From Streptomyces spinoverrucosus (lineage in GTDB: Bacteria > Actinomycetota > Actinomycetes > Streptomycetales > Streptomycetaceae): DNA of 64,000 bases. The translations under genes and the position numbers were made by a program. A model generated the notes under the pieces. That model searched no databases, was not told where the DNA came from, and saw only the letters and a program-made list of their open reading frames with translations. The stretch is from the NCBI RefSeq assembly GCF_015712165.1, contig NZ_JADPZX010000001.1, positions 5,096,001-5,160,000 of the forward strand. The letters are read 5' to 3'. How positions within the stretch are numbered: the first letter of the stretch is position 1; each line of letters opens with the position of its first letter. Of the stretch, positions 47,701 to 53,882 are shown in pieces.

Positions 47701-48266
47701 CCGGCCACATTGCGGGCGTCGGCTTCGACCTGTACGTCCGGATGGTCGGCGAGGCGGTCGCGGACTACCGCCGCCAGCTGGAGACCGGCGAGATCGAGGA
47801 GGAGCCGCCGCTCGAGGTCAAGATCGAGCTGCCGGTCGACGCACACGTCCCGCACGACTACGCGCCGGGCGAGCGGCTGCGCCTGCAGGCCTACCGTTCG
47901 ATCGCCTCCGCCAACTCCGAGGAGGACATCAAGGCCGTACGGGAGGAACTCGTCGACCGCTACGGCAAGTTGCCCGAGCCGGTGGAGAACCTGCTCCTCG
48001 TGGCCGGTTTGCGCATGCTCGCGCGCGCGTGCGGCGTGGGCGAGATCGTGCTCCAGGGGAACAACATCCGCTTCGCGCCGGTGGAGTTGCGGGAGTCGCA
48101 GGAGCTGCGGGTCAAGCGGCTCTACCCGGGGACGGTCATCAAGCCGGCTGTGCACCAGGTGCTGGTGCCGCGTCCGAAGACGGCGAAGGTGGGCGGGAAG
48201 CCGCTGGTCGGGCGGGAGTTGCTGGGCTGGGTCGGCGAGTTCCTGGCGTCGATTCTGGGGTCGTAG
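44733..48266 (+). CDS. mfd: Transcription-repair coupling factor Mfd
   Basis: The 1177-residue SF2 translocase removes RNA polymerase stalled at lesions and recruits UvrA. It has the UvrB-like N-terminal domains (VVEYPAWETLPHERLSPRSD), the RNA-polymerase interaction domain near residue 500 (LEPGDYIVHEQHGVGRYIEM), the helicase motor with Walker A GDVGYGKTEIAVRAAFKAV, the DEEQ box VIVDEEQRFGVEHKEQ, motif VI QLRGRVGRGRERGYAYF, and the C-terminal TRCF domain. Start ATG 44733 has only a weak ribosome site (GGACGGA). It is transcribed alone. Length is normal for the family. Confidence 0.97.
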   Translation: MSLHGLLDAVVKDAALAEAIKAATDGNRMHVDLVGPQAARPFAVAALARDSGHPVLAVTATGREAEDLAAALRSLLPPEGVVEYPAWETLPHERLSPRSDTVGRRLAVLRRLAHPSLDDPETGPVSVVVAPVRSVLQPQVKGLGDLEPVALRTGQTADLNQVVDALAAAAYARVELVEKRGEFAVRGGILDVFPPTEEHPLRIEFWGDDVEEVRYFKVADQRSLEVAEHGLWAPPCRELLLTDDVRARAHALAEEHPELGELLGKIAEGIAVEGMESLAPVLVDDMELLLDVLPKGAMAVVCDPERVRTRAADLVATSQEFLQASWAATAGGGEAPIDVGAASLWSIAAVRDRARELDMMWWSVSPFAADEELDADTLKLGMHAPETYRGDTAKALADTKGWLADGWRTVFVTEGHGPAARTVEVLGGEGIAARLDADLGSISPSVVHVACGSIDNGFVDPALKLAVLTETDLSGQKAAGRDGARMPARRRKTIDPLTLEPGDYIVHEQHGVGRYIEMVQRTVQGATREYLVVEYAPAKRGQPGDRLYIPTDQLEQITKYVGGEAPTLHRLGGADWTKTKARAKKAVKEIAADLIKLYSARMAAPGHTFAPDTPWQRELEDAFPYAETPDQLTTIAEVKDDMEKSVPMDRLICGDVGYGKTEIAVRAAFKAVQDGKQVAVLVPTTLLVQQHFGTFSDRYAQFPVSVKALSRFQTDTEAKGVLEGLREGSVDVVIGTHRLFSSETKFKDLGLVIVDEEQRFGVEHKEQLKKLRANVDVLTMSATPIPRTLEMAVTGIREMSTITTPPEERHPVLTFVGPYEEKQIGAAIRRELLREGQVFYIHNRVESIDRAAARLREIVPEARIATAHGQMSESALEQVVVDFWEKKFDVLVSTTIVESGIDISNANTLIVERGDTFGLSQLHQLRGRVGRGRERGYAYFLYPPEKPLTETAHERLATIAQHTEMGAGMYVAMKDLEIRGAGNLLGGEQSGHIAGVGFDLYVRMVGEAVADYRRQLETGEIEEEPPLEVKIELPVDAHVPHDYAPGERLRLQAYRSIASANSEEDIKAVREELVDRYGKLPEPVENLLLVAGLRMLARACGVGEIVLQGNNIRFAPVELRESQELRVKRLYPGTVIKPAVHQVLVPRPKTAKVGGKPLVGRELLGWVGEFLASILGS

Positions 48267-48333
48267 GTTCGGGGGGCCTGGGGTTCAGGGGCGCAGGGCT
48301 CGCCGAGCGGCTGCCGGAACGGGCCCCCTCTCC

Positions 48334-48377
48334 TCCAGGTCCCTGCCGTCAGGTACGTCCAGGTCCCTGCCGTCAGG
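48334..48377 (-). repeat. 24-bp duplication of the TetR gene 3' end
   Basis: TCCAGGTCCCTGCCGTCAGG occurs at 48334-48353 and again at 48358-48377, a 24-bp period. The second copy contains the stop codon (48373-48375 on the minus strand) of the TetR gene; the first is a downstream copy. Confidence 0.85.
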
Positions 48378-48945
48378 CGGAGCGGAACAGCATCGTCGCC
48401 AGCGTCCGGAACACCTCCTCGGGGTCCCGGTCGCCCACCGGGTCGTCCAGGTTGTGGCCCAGGAGCAGAGTGGCGAAGCCGTGGGCCAGGGACCAGGCGG
48501 CGATACCGGCGAGGCGGGCGTCGGTGCCGCGGTCGTCGGGGCTCACTGCGGTGACGGCCTCGCGCAGGGCGTCACCGGCGAGGGCACGGGCGGTGGTGAG
48601 TTCCAGGTCGCCGGCGCGCATCAGATCGGGCGCGAACATCACCTGGAAGTGGGCGGGATACTCGCGGGCGAAGCGGACGTAGCGCACGCCCGCGTCCTTG
48701 AGGTCGGCCGCGTCCCTGATCGTCTCCGCGAGCATCCCGAAACCCTCGGCGGCGATGGCCGTGAGCAGGCCGGTGCGGTCCTTGAAGTGGTGGGCCGGGG
48801 CGGCGTGCGAGACACCGGCGCGGCGGGCGAGGTCACGCAGGCTCAGCGCGGAGGGGCCGTCGGCGGCGATGACGTCGAGCGCGGCGGTGAGGACGGCGCG
48901 GCGCAGGTCGCCGTGGTGGTAGGGGCGAGGGGGCTTTTCTGTCAT
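48373..48945 (-). CDS. TetR-family regulator
   Basis: The 190-residue protein has a TetR helix-turn-helix: HHGDLRRAVLTAALDVIAAD, PSALSLRDLARRAGVSHAAP, HHFKDRTGLLTAIAAEGF. The C-terminal ligand domain shows GFATLLLGHNLDDPVGD, as in the TetR_C_33/WHG group. It diverges from an SCO6745-like gene, and the 103-bp intergenic region has an inverted repeat likely to be its operator. The start is ATG 48945; an in-frame start at 48963 is less likely. Ligand unknown. Confidence 0.9.
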   Translation of the reverse strand: MTEKPPRPYHHGDLRRAVLTAALDVIAADGPSALSLRDLARRAGVSHAAPAHHFKDRTGLLTAIAAEGFGMLAETIRDAADLKDAGVRYVRFAREYPAHFQVMFAPDLMRAGDLELTTARALAGDALREAVTAVSPDDRGTDARLAGIAAWSLAHGFATLLLGHNLDDPVGDRDPEEVFRTLATMLFRSA

Positions 48946-48966
48946 GGTCAGCAGCGTACGCACGAT

Positions 48967-49016
48967 CTAGCCATTGACAAGTTCGCGGGCGTTCCGGCAA
49001 TCTTGGCACTGTCTAG
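48967..49016. promoter_or_regulatory. Inverted repeat in the tetR / SCO6745-like divergent promoter
   Basis: CTAGCCATTGACAAG (48967-48981) and CTTGGCACTGTCTAG (49002-49016) match at 12 of 15 positions as reverse complements. The left arm includes TTGACA (48974-48979), which could be the -35 box of the rightward gene, with CAATCT 18 bp further as a weak -10. The arms overlap promoter elements, as expected for a repressor site. Confidence 0.55.
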
Positions 49017-49048
49017 TTCTGTCGCGTGAGTGATACGGGGGTCATGTC

Positions 49049-49954
49049 ATGTCGAAGCACGTCGATGAGGTGGCTGGTACGGATGCAGGCGGGGTCGAGC
49101 CCGCGCGGGTACGGCAGCTGTGGCATCTGCTGGAGCCGCTGCACGCGGTGCTGTACTACGCGCCGGAGGCGTTCGAGGAGGCCGCTGCGCTCGGATACGC
49201 CACAGAGGAACGCTGGCCGAGCTACTTCCCGTTCCGTGCCGCACCGTTGGGTCCCGTCGGCAGCCGCGCCGCTGCCTCGGCCTTCTACAGCTTCGCCCCC
49301 GGCATGGTCGCCGACCACATCGACCGTGCATGGACCATCGCAAGCCCCGAGTCCGTGCTCGCGGCGCGGGAGCGGGCGATCGACCGGGCGTACCGGACGC
49401 TGTTCGGCGATCGCCTGCACAGCCCGGACCTGGCGGAAGCCGCCGCCCTCGCCCGGAGCGCGGCCCAGGCGGCGAACACAGCGGGCCGCCCGCTCGCCGC
49501 GGCCAATGCCGCGCTGCCCTGGCCGGACGCCCCGCATCTTCAGCTGTGGCTCGCGGCGACGATCCTTCGTGAACACCGTGGCGACGGCCACCTCGCCGCC
49601 CTGCTCGTCGCCGGCCTCGATGGGGCAGAGGCCCTCGTGTCCTTCGCCGCGATACGCGCCGCCTCCGTCGAACGCTTCGCGAGCCGTGGCTGGAGCGCCG
49701 ACGAGTGGGCGGCGGCACGCGAACGCCTGGCGTCCCGCGGGCTGACGGACAAGGACGGTACGGCCACGGAGGCCGGCAGGGCCCTGCGCCGGCAGGTCGA
49801 GCATCACACCGACCAACTGGCGGCCGCCCCTTGGAACTCCCTCGGCGCCGAGGCCGCCACCCGCCTTGCCGAACTGCTCGGCGACTACTGGGTCGCGGTC
49901 ATAGGCTCCGGCCTGCTGCCGTCGGAGACGACGCTGGGGATCGGGAAGGTCTGA
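49049..49954 (+). CDS. SCO6745-family (SalK-like) protein
   Basis: The 301-residue protein matches by pattern the actinobacterial SCO6745/SalK-like family: ARVRQLWHLLEPLHAVLYYA near the N-terminus, GYFPFRAAPLGPV-type segment (here PSYFPFRAAPLGPVGSRAA), FYSFAPGMVADHIDRAWTIA, and a winged-helix-like C-terminal portion with SADEWAAARERLASRGL. The function is not known; members often lie beside TetR regulators. It is divergent from the TetR gene. ATG 49049 follows GGGGG; an ATG at 49043 in the same frame is possible. No signal peptide or span is seen. Confidence 0.8.
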   Translation: MSKHVDEVAGTDAGGVEPARVRQLWHLLEPLHAVLYYAPEAFEEAAALGYATEERWPSYFPFRAAPLGPVGSRAAASAFYSFAPGMVADHIDRAWTIASPESVLAARERAIDRAYRTLFGDRLHSPDLAEAAALARSAAQAANTAGRPLAAANAALPWPDAPHLQLWLAATILREHRGDGHLAALLVAGLDGAEALVSFAAIRAASVERFASRGWSADEWAAARERLASRGLTDKDGTATEAGRALRRQVEHHTDQLAAAPWNSLGAEAATRLAELLGDYWVAVIGSGLLPSETTLGIGKV

Positions 49955-50093
49955 GGCGGGACAGGCGAGATGTGAAGCCGCCCGCGGATGGTGGGGGTCG
50001 CGGACGGCTTCTGTTCCGAGGTGGCTCAGCAGGCCGCCGCCGGGGCGTCGAGCCCCGCGCGGTCGGCACAGGCGTCCTCCGTGAGTCTCCCGC

Positions 50094-50276
50094 CTACGGC
50101 TGGTCGGGCCTGTCGCGGTCCATGCCGAGCCTGCCCTCGATGTTCTGCTGGGCGTCGTCGACCTGGCCCTCGTACTTGTTGCCCGTCTTCTCGTTGGCCT
50201 TCTTCTCCGCGGCATCGGACATTTTCCGGGCCTTGTCCTGCGCCGCCCTGTTCTTGAACCTGTCGAAGATGCCCAT
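50094..50276 (-). CDS. Small MT0933-like antitoxin-family protein
   Basis: The 60-residue protein starts MGIFDRFKNRAAQDKARKM and ends NIEGRLGMDRDRPDQP. It is highly charged and helical, and matches by pattern the MT0933/Rv0909-type antitoxin family that is common in actinobacteria. ATG 50276 has AAGGAG 6 bp upstream, which favours this short form over a longer in-frame extension. No obvious toxin gene is adjacent; the nearest neighbour codes for a secreted HNH protein on the other strand. The antitoxin label comes from the family, not from context. Confidence 0.78.
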   Translation of the reverse strand: MGIFDRFKNRAAQDKARKMSDAAEKKANEKTGNKYEGQVDDAQQNIEGRLGMDRDRPDQP

Positions 50277-50455
50277 CCAGAGCTCCTTCCGGAGGTGACT
50301 CAAAACCGACGATACGCCGGAGATGAGAGGTATGCGCATTAAGGCAGGCTATGGTCTGGACCTCTCGGCAGCTACCGTGGCACCAGGCACAACTCGCCTG
50401 CGCGCAGGCTGAACGCGGGGCGGAACGAGCAAGGCAAGGGGGAGGGCGCACCGTG

Positions 50456-51169
50456 ATGCGTCTGAGGGGCGGGGCGGCGGCCGCCGCGGCTGTGGCGCTA
50501 TTCGCCGTGGCCGGCTGCACAGAGCAGACCACCGGGAAGGGTGGTCCCGAGGGAACGGCCGACGGGGGCGCGGCCCTCGCGGCCGTGGAGTCGCTGCCCG
50601 TGAAGGGGCGTGCGCCGAGGACGGGGTACGACCGGGACCGGTTCGGCTCACCCTGGGCGGACACCGACTCCAACAGCTGCGACACCCGGGACGACATACT
50701 CAAACGGGACCTCGACGACGTGGAGTTCAGGGACGGCAGCTGCAAGGTGGCCTCCGGCAGCCTGGACCCCGACCCGTACAGCGGCAGGGACGTCACCTTC
50801 GTGCGCGGCCGCAGCCAGGTGGACATCGACCATGTGGTCGCCCTGTCCGACGCCTGGCAGAAGGGCGCCCAGAAGTGGGACCCCAGCAAACGCATAGCCT
50901 TCGCGAACGACCCCCTCAACCTCATCGCCGTCGACGCAGGCACCAACCGTGCCAAGGGCGACGGCGACACCGCGACCTGGCTGCCGCCCAACCGGTCCTA
51001 CCGCTGCACGTACGTGGCCGCGCAGGTCGCCGTGAAGAAGAAGTACGGGCTGTGGGTGACGTCCGCCGAGAAGTCCGCGATGACGAGAGTCCTCTCCGAC
51101 TGCCCCGGCCAACGACTGCCCACCGGCGGCAATCCCACACAGGCGCCGCCGCGCTTCCGCGCGGACTGA
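50456..51169 (+). CDS. Lipid-anchored HNH-type nuclease (DUF1524-like)
   Basis: The 237-residue protein has a lipoprotein signal: RLRGG, a hydrophobic Ala-rich stretch and lipobox AVAGC, with lipidation at the Cys (about residue 20). The mature part contains the GmrSD/DUF1524-type HNH motif: DIDHVVALSDAWQKGA, FANDPLNLIAVDAGTNRAKG, and later YGLWVTSAEKSAM. Conserved His of DIDHVV and Asn of NDPLNL fit a beta-beta-alpha metal nuclease. Four Cys in the mature part may form disulfides. It would be a membrane-anchored extracytoplasmic nuclease. GTG 50453 or ATG 50456 may start it; AAGGGGGAGG lies upstream of both. Confidence 0.88.
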   Translation: MRLRGGAAAAAAVALFAVAGCTEQTTGKGGPEGTADGGAALAAVESLPVKGRAPRTGYDRDRFGSPWADTDSNSCDTRDDILKRDLDDVEFRDGSCKVASGSLDPDPYSGRDVTFVRGRSQVDIDHVVALSDAWQKGAQKWDPSKRIAFANDPLNLIAVDAGTNRAKGDGDTATWLPPNRSYRCTYVAAQVAVKKKYGLWVTSAEKSAMTRVLSDCPGQRLPTGGNPTQAPPRFRAD

Positions 51170-51219
51170 GGGGGTGGCTCGCCGGGCGGGGAGGCGGGGA
51201 GGCGGCTTAGCGTTGAGGC

Positions 51220-51963
51220 ATGGAGCTGAAGATGTCCAGCCTCGCCGAGCGACCTGACATGGTCGACCAGGTGCTCGGTATGGCCGACAGTTGGCCTGAG
51301 TTCGTCGTCAACGACCCGGTGGGCAACGCTCATTACCCGCGGATCGCCGCCGAACTGCCGCAGTACGTGCAGTTCGCGCAGGACGAGCACGGCGAGGTCG
51401 TCGCGCACGCGCACAGCGTGCCCTTCGCACTCGCCGTCGAAGGTCGCGGCGAACTGCCTGCCCGGGGCTGGGACGAGGTGCTCGTGTGGGCGTTCTCCGA
51501 CCTGCGCCACGGAGTCCGTCCCGACACGGTCAGTGCCATCTCGATCGTCGTCGCCCCGCACGCCCAGGGGCTCGGCCTGTCCGGCCGGATGGTCGCGGCG
51601 ATGCGCGACAACGCCCACGCCCTCGGCTACCGCGAGGTCGTCGCCCCCGTCCGCCCCAGTGCCAAGCACCTCGAACCCCGTACGCCCATAGAGGAGTACG
51701 CCCGCCGCGTGCGCCCCGACGGGCTCCCGTACGACCCCTGGCTGCGCGTGCACGCCCGAGCCGGTGCCACCCTCCACTCCGTGGCACCGGCGTCGATGAC
51801 GGTAGCCGCCCCGCTGGAGGACTGGCGCCGCTGGACCGGGCTGCCCTTCGACACGGCGGGTGACATCGAGGTACCGGGGGCGCTGGTGCCGGTGCGGTGC
51901 GAACCGGAGCACGGGTACGCGGTGTATGTCGAGCCCAACGTGTGGATGCGGCACGCCATTTGA
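51220..51963 (+). CDS. GNAT-like N-acetyltransferase family protein
   Basis: The 247-residue protein has a GNAT-like core: strand TVSAISIVVAPHAQGLGLSG (motif A with the loop QGLGLSG), helix RMVAAMRDNAHALGYREVVA, followed by VRPSAKHLEPRTPIEEYAR, a segment seen in a Streptomyces subgroup. The C-terminal third (PAPSM-like VAPASMTVAAPLEDWRRWTG, and a closing YVEPNVWMRH) is specific to the subgroup. Substrate unknown. ATG 51220 lacks a strong ribosome site. It lies 50 bp after the HNH gene, possibly in the same unit. Confidence 0.8.
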   Translation: MELKMSSLAERPDMVDQVLGMADSWPEFVVNDPVGNAHYPRIAAELPQYVQFAQDEHGEVVAHAHSVPFALAVEGRGELPARGWDEVLVWAFSDLRHGVRPDTVSAISIVVAPHAQGLGLSGRMVAAMRDNAHALGYREVVAPVRPSAKHLEPRTPIEEYARRVRPDGLPYDPWLRVHARAGATLHSVAPASMTVAAPLEDWRRWTGLPFDTAGDIEVPGALVPVRCEPEHGYAVYVEPNVWMRHAI

Positions 51964-51987
51964 ACCCAGCCGGGCCGGGGGGGGGGC

Positions 51988-52021
51988 GGTCCCGGATCGG
52001 TCGGCCCCCGGATCGGGGACC
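51988..52021. terminator. Hairpin between convergent genes, next to a 10-G run
   Basis: GGTCCCGGATC (51988-51998) pairs with GATCGGGGACC (52011-52021) with one mismatch. Just before it is a run of ten G (51977-51986), which may be length-variable. Confidence 0.6.
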
Positions 52022-52054
52022 CCTCGTCGGTCGGCCTTGGCTCGGGCGGGCGGC

Positions 52055-52843
52055 TCAGCCCAGTTCGTCGAGGTCCAGGATCTCGCCGGAGGGCTTCTGC
52101 GCCGGCACCGGCTTGTCGTAGTCGCTGAACGCAAGGGTGCTCCGGTCGCCGACGGACGTGCTGTCGATCCGCAGCAGATACGGCTTGCCCTCGGTGGCGA
52201 CATACACCGTGTAACGGTCCTTGCCGTCCTTTTCCCGCAGGGTGATCGCCGGTGTGCCGTCGATGGTGGTGGTCTTTCCGCGGGCCGCGTCCGAGTTCAC
52301 GTCCTCGGCGCCGCCGAGCATCGTGTCCAGGTCGCAGAAGCCGGCGATGTCCATGGCGTCCTCGCCCTTGGCGGACGTCTTCGTCCACTTCCCGGCCAGC
52401 ATGTCCACCACCGCGTCGACCTCCGCCTCTGCCTCGCCCCCGCTCTGGGCACGCAGGAACGCCTCGTCGTACCGCATGTAGATGGTGTCGCCCGTCTTGA
52501 TCAGATCGGCCTTGCCCTCGCCCAGACGCATGCTGCCGGCACACTCGCTCCGCTTGTTCAGGGCCATGTCCAGGTGGATCGTGCCGCCGGTCTGGTCGTC
52601 GGGGATGTCACCGGTCACGCGCAGGGACGAGGCGGCAGTCGTGGCTTCGAGGGCCCGGTCGGCGATCTCACTGCCGGTCAGCCCGGCGAACGGTTCCTTC
52701 GTCCCGCCCGCCGTCCCAGAGCCGTCGGCCCCGGCGGAGCTGCTCGACTTGCTGTCCGCATCGCCCTGTCCGGGCAGACAGGCGGTGAGGCCGACGGCGG
52801 CACTGGCGGCGAGGCAGAGGGCGGCAAGGGTGGTACGACGCAT
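52055..52843 (-). CDS. Lipoprotein, LppX/LprG-like
   Basis: The 262-residue protein has a basic start (MRRTTLAALCLAASAAVG) and lipobox LTAC with lipidation at Cys22, then a Ser/Gly-rich linker. The mature domain has the alternating strands of an LppX/LolA-like half-barrel: SSLRVTGDIPDDQTGGTIHL, GTIYMRYDEAFLRAQ-type and RYTVYVATEGKPYLLRIDS. Such proteins bind lipids or act at the outer face of the membrane. Two Cys (SECAGS, GFCDLD) may be bridged. ATG 52843. Binding partner unknown; the fold call is inferred. Confidence 0.8.
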   Translation of the reverse strand: MRRTTLAALCLAASAAVGLTACLPGQGDADSKSSSSAGADGSGTAGGTKEPFAGLTGSEIADRALEATTAASSLRVTGDIPDDQTGGTIHLDMALNKRSECAGSMRLGEGKADLIKTGDTIYMRYDEAFLRAQSGGEAEAEVDAVVDMLAGKWTKTSAKGEDAMDIAGFCDLDTMLGGAEDVNSDAARGKTTTIDGTPAITLREKDGKDRYTVYVATEGKPYLLRIDSTSVGDRSTLAFSDYDKPVPAQKPSGEILDLDELG

Positions 52844-53227
52844 GGGAGTTCCTCGGTTGTGATGAGGGGGCGCGTGGTGAGAGGCGCCTTGGGTGGGTTT
52901 TGCGGAGTGGTTGTGGTGCGTGGAGAGATGGCCGCGTGGAGGTGTGGAGGCATGTTGAGACGCGAGCCGAGTGAGGTGCGGAGGCGTGTCGAGACGCGGC
53001 CGCGTGGAGGTGCGGGGGCGCGTGGAGGTGGGGGGAGTGCGTCGGGTGGCAGGCGCGTGTGAGGTGGGGGAGCGCGTCGGGTGGTGGGCGCGCCAGGTGC
53101 GTTGTGGCGCGCAGCGGCGCGCCTCGGAGCCCGCTGGTGGCGGGGCGCGCGGAGGGTTGCGTGGAAGGCGGCTCAGGCGCGGAGCACTTGACCCGCTGCG
53201 CCGCGCACGCCCCCGTGGCGACCAGGG
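52844..53227. other. G-rich low-complexity interval
   Basis: This 384-bp interval upstream of the lipoprotein gene is rich in short, irregular repeats of GTGGAGGTG, GCGTGTCGAGACGCG and GCGTCGGGTGG (about 52920-53110). It shows no convincing reading frame and no clear terminator. A promoter for the lipoprotein gene should be near 52850-52900 but I cannot define it. Confidence 0.5.
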
Positions 53228-53653
53228 TCAGCCGGTCCTCTCCCAGTCCTGGCAGCCGGACGTCTTGAAGTACGCGTCCGAAGCGCTGATCGTGACGACG
53301 GCCGTGCCGTTCACGCGGTTGCTCGCGATGATCGAGTCCACGGAGTGCTCGGCGTCCTTGGCGCGCTCCCAGTAGCAGATGCCGTCGGTGTTGCCGGTGG
53401 TGCGGTAGGTGCCGGGCTTGACGTCGGTACCGACCTGGAAGTCGCCGTCCCCCGCGAACGCGGCCTTCTCCTCGGCGGCCTTCGCGGCACCCGAGCCCCG
53501 CTCGCCGGCGGACGTGCGCTCCGCGGACGCCGAAGAGCCGCCCTTGTCGCCGCTGGAGTCGCCGCCGCTGCCGTCACCGGCGTTCGCCGATACGGCCCCG
53601 ATGACGACGACCCCCAGGATGATGCGGAGCGTGATCTTCCCCGCCATGCCCAT
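53228..53653 (-). CDS. Small secreted or membrane-anchored protein
   Basis: The 141-residue protein has an N-terminal hydrophobic segment (ITLRIILGVVVIGAVSANAG), either a signal peptide cut near SANA or an anchor, then a Gly/Ser/Asp/Ala-rich linker of about 40 residues. The C-terminal 65 residues (GDFQVGTDVKPGTYRTTGN, CYWERAKDA, FKTSGCQDW) form a small domain seen repeatedly in actinobacterial secreted proteins, with two Cys likely bridged. ATG 53653 has GGAGGGG 7 bp upstream. Function unknown. It diverges from the methylase gene. Confidence 0.78.
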   Translation of the reverse strand: MGMAGKITLRIILGVVVIGAVSANAGDGSGGDSSGDKGGSSASAERTSAGERGSGAAKAAEEKAAFAGDGDFQVGTDVKPGTYRTTGNTDGICYWERAKDAEHSVDSIIASNRVNGTAVVTISASDAYFKTSGCQDWERTG

Positions 53654-53733
53654 GGATGTACCCCTCCCCGATGCGTGTTGACTGGCCCCGTCTGGCAGTT
53701 CATCCGTTCGCGGGGTCAATAAGAGCAGAGCTT

Positions 53734-53784
53734 GTGAACCGAGTCAACACGATTCACGGGGTCGGGCCGGTACACGGCGTGAAC
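53734..53784. promoter_or_regulatory. Array of GTGAAC-like half-sites before the methylase gene
   Basis: Six-base words follow each other at exact 9-bp steps: GTGAAC (53734), GTCAAC (53743), ATTCAC (53752), a degenerate GTCGGG (53761), GTACAC (53770) and GTGAAC (53779). GTGAACCG and CGATTCAC face each other as an inverted pair (53734-53757). The array lies 100-150 bp before the start of the methylase gene, whose product has an N-terminal helix-turn-helix, so autoregulation is a reasonable guess. Confidence 0.5.
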
Positions 53785-53882
53785 GCATGGATCTTCCGCA
53801 ACGCCGCTATCCTCGGCCTCAGGCACCGGATGAACACCGGACGAGCACTGGGGACGAGCACCGGACGAGGGGAGTCACGCGG

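Noticed and set aside
50094..51169. Toxin-antitoxin pair formed by the MT0933-like protein and the HNH protein
   Set aside because: The genes are on opposite strands with separate starts, and the HNH protein is lipid-anchored outside the cell, out of reach of a cytosolic antitoxin.
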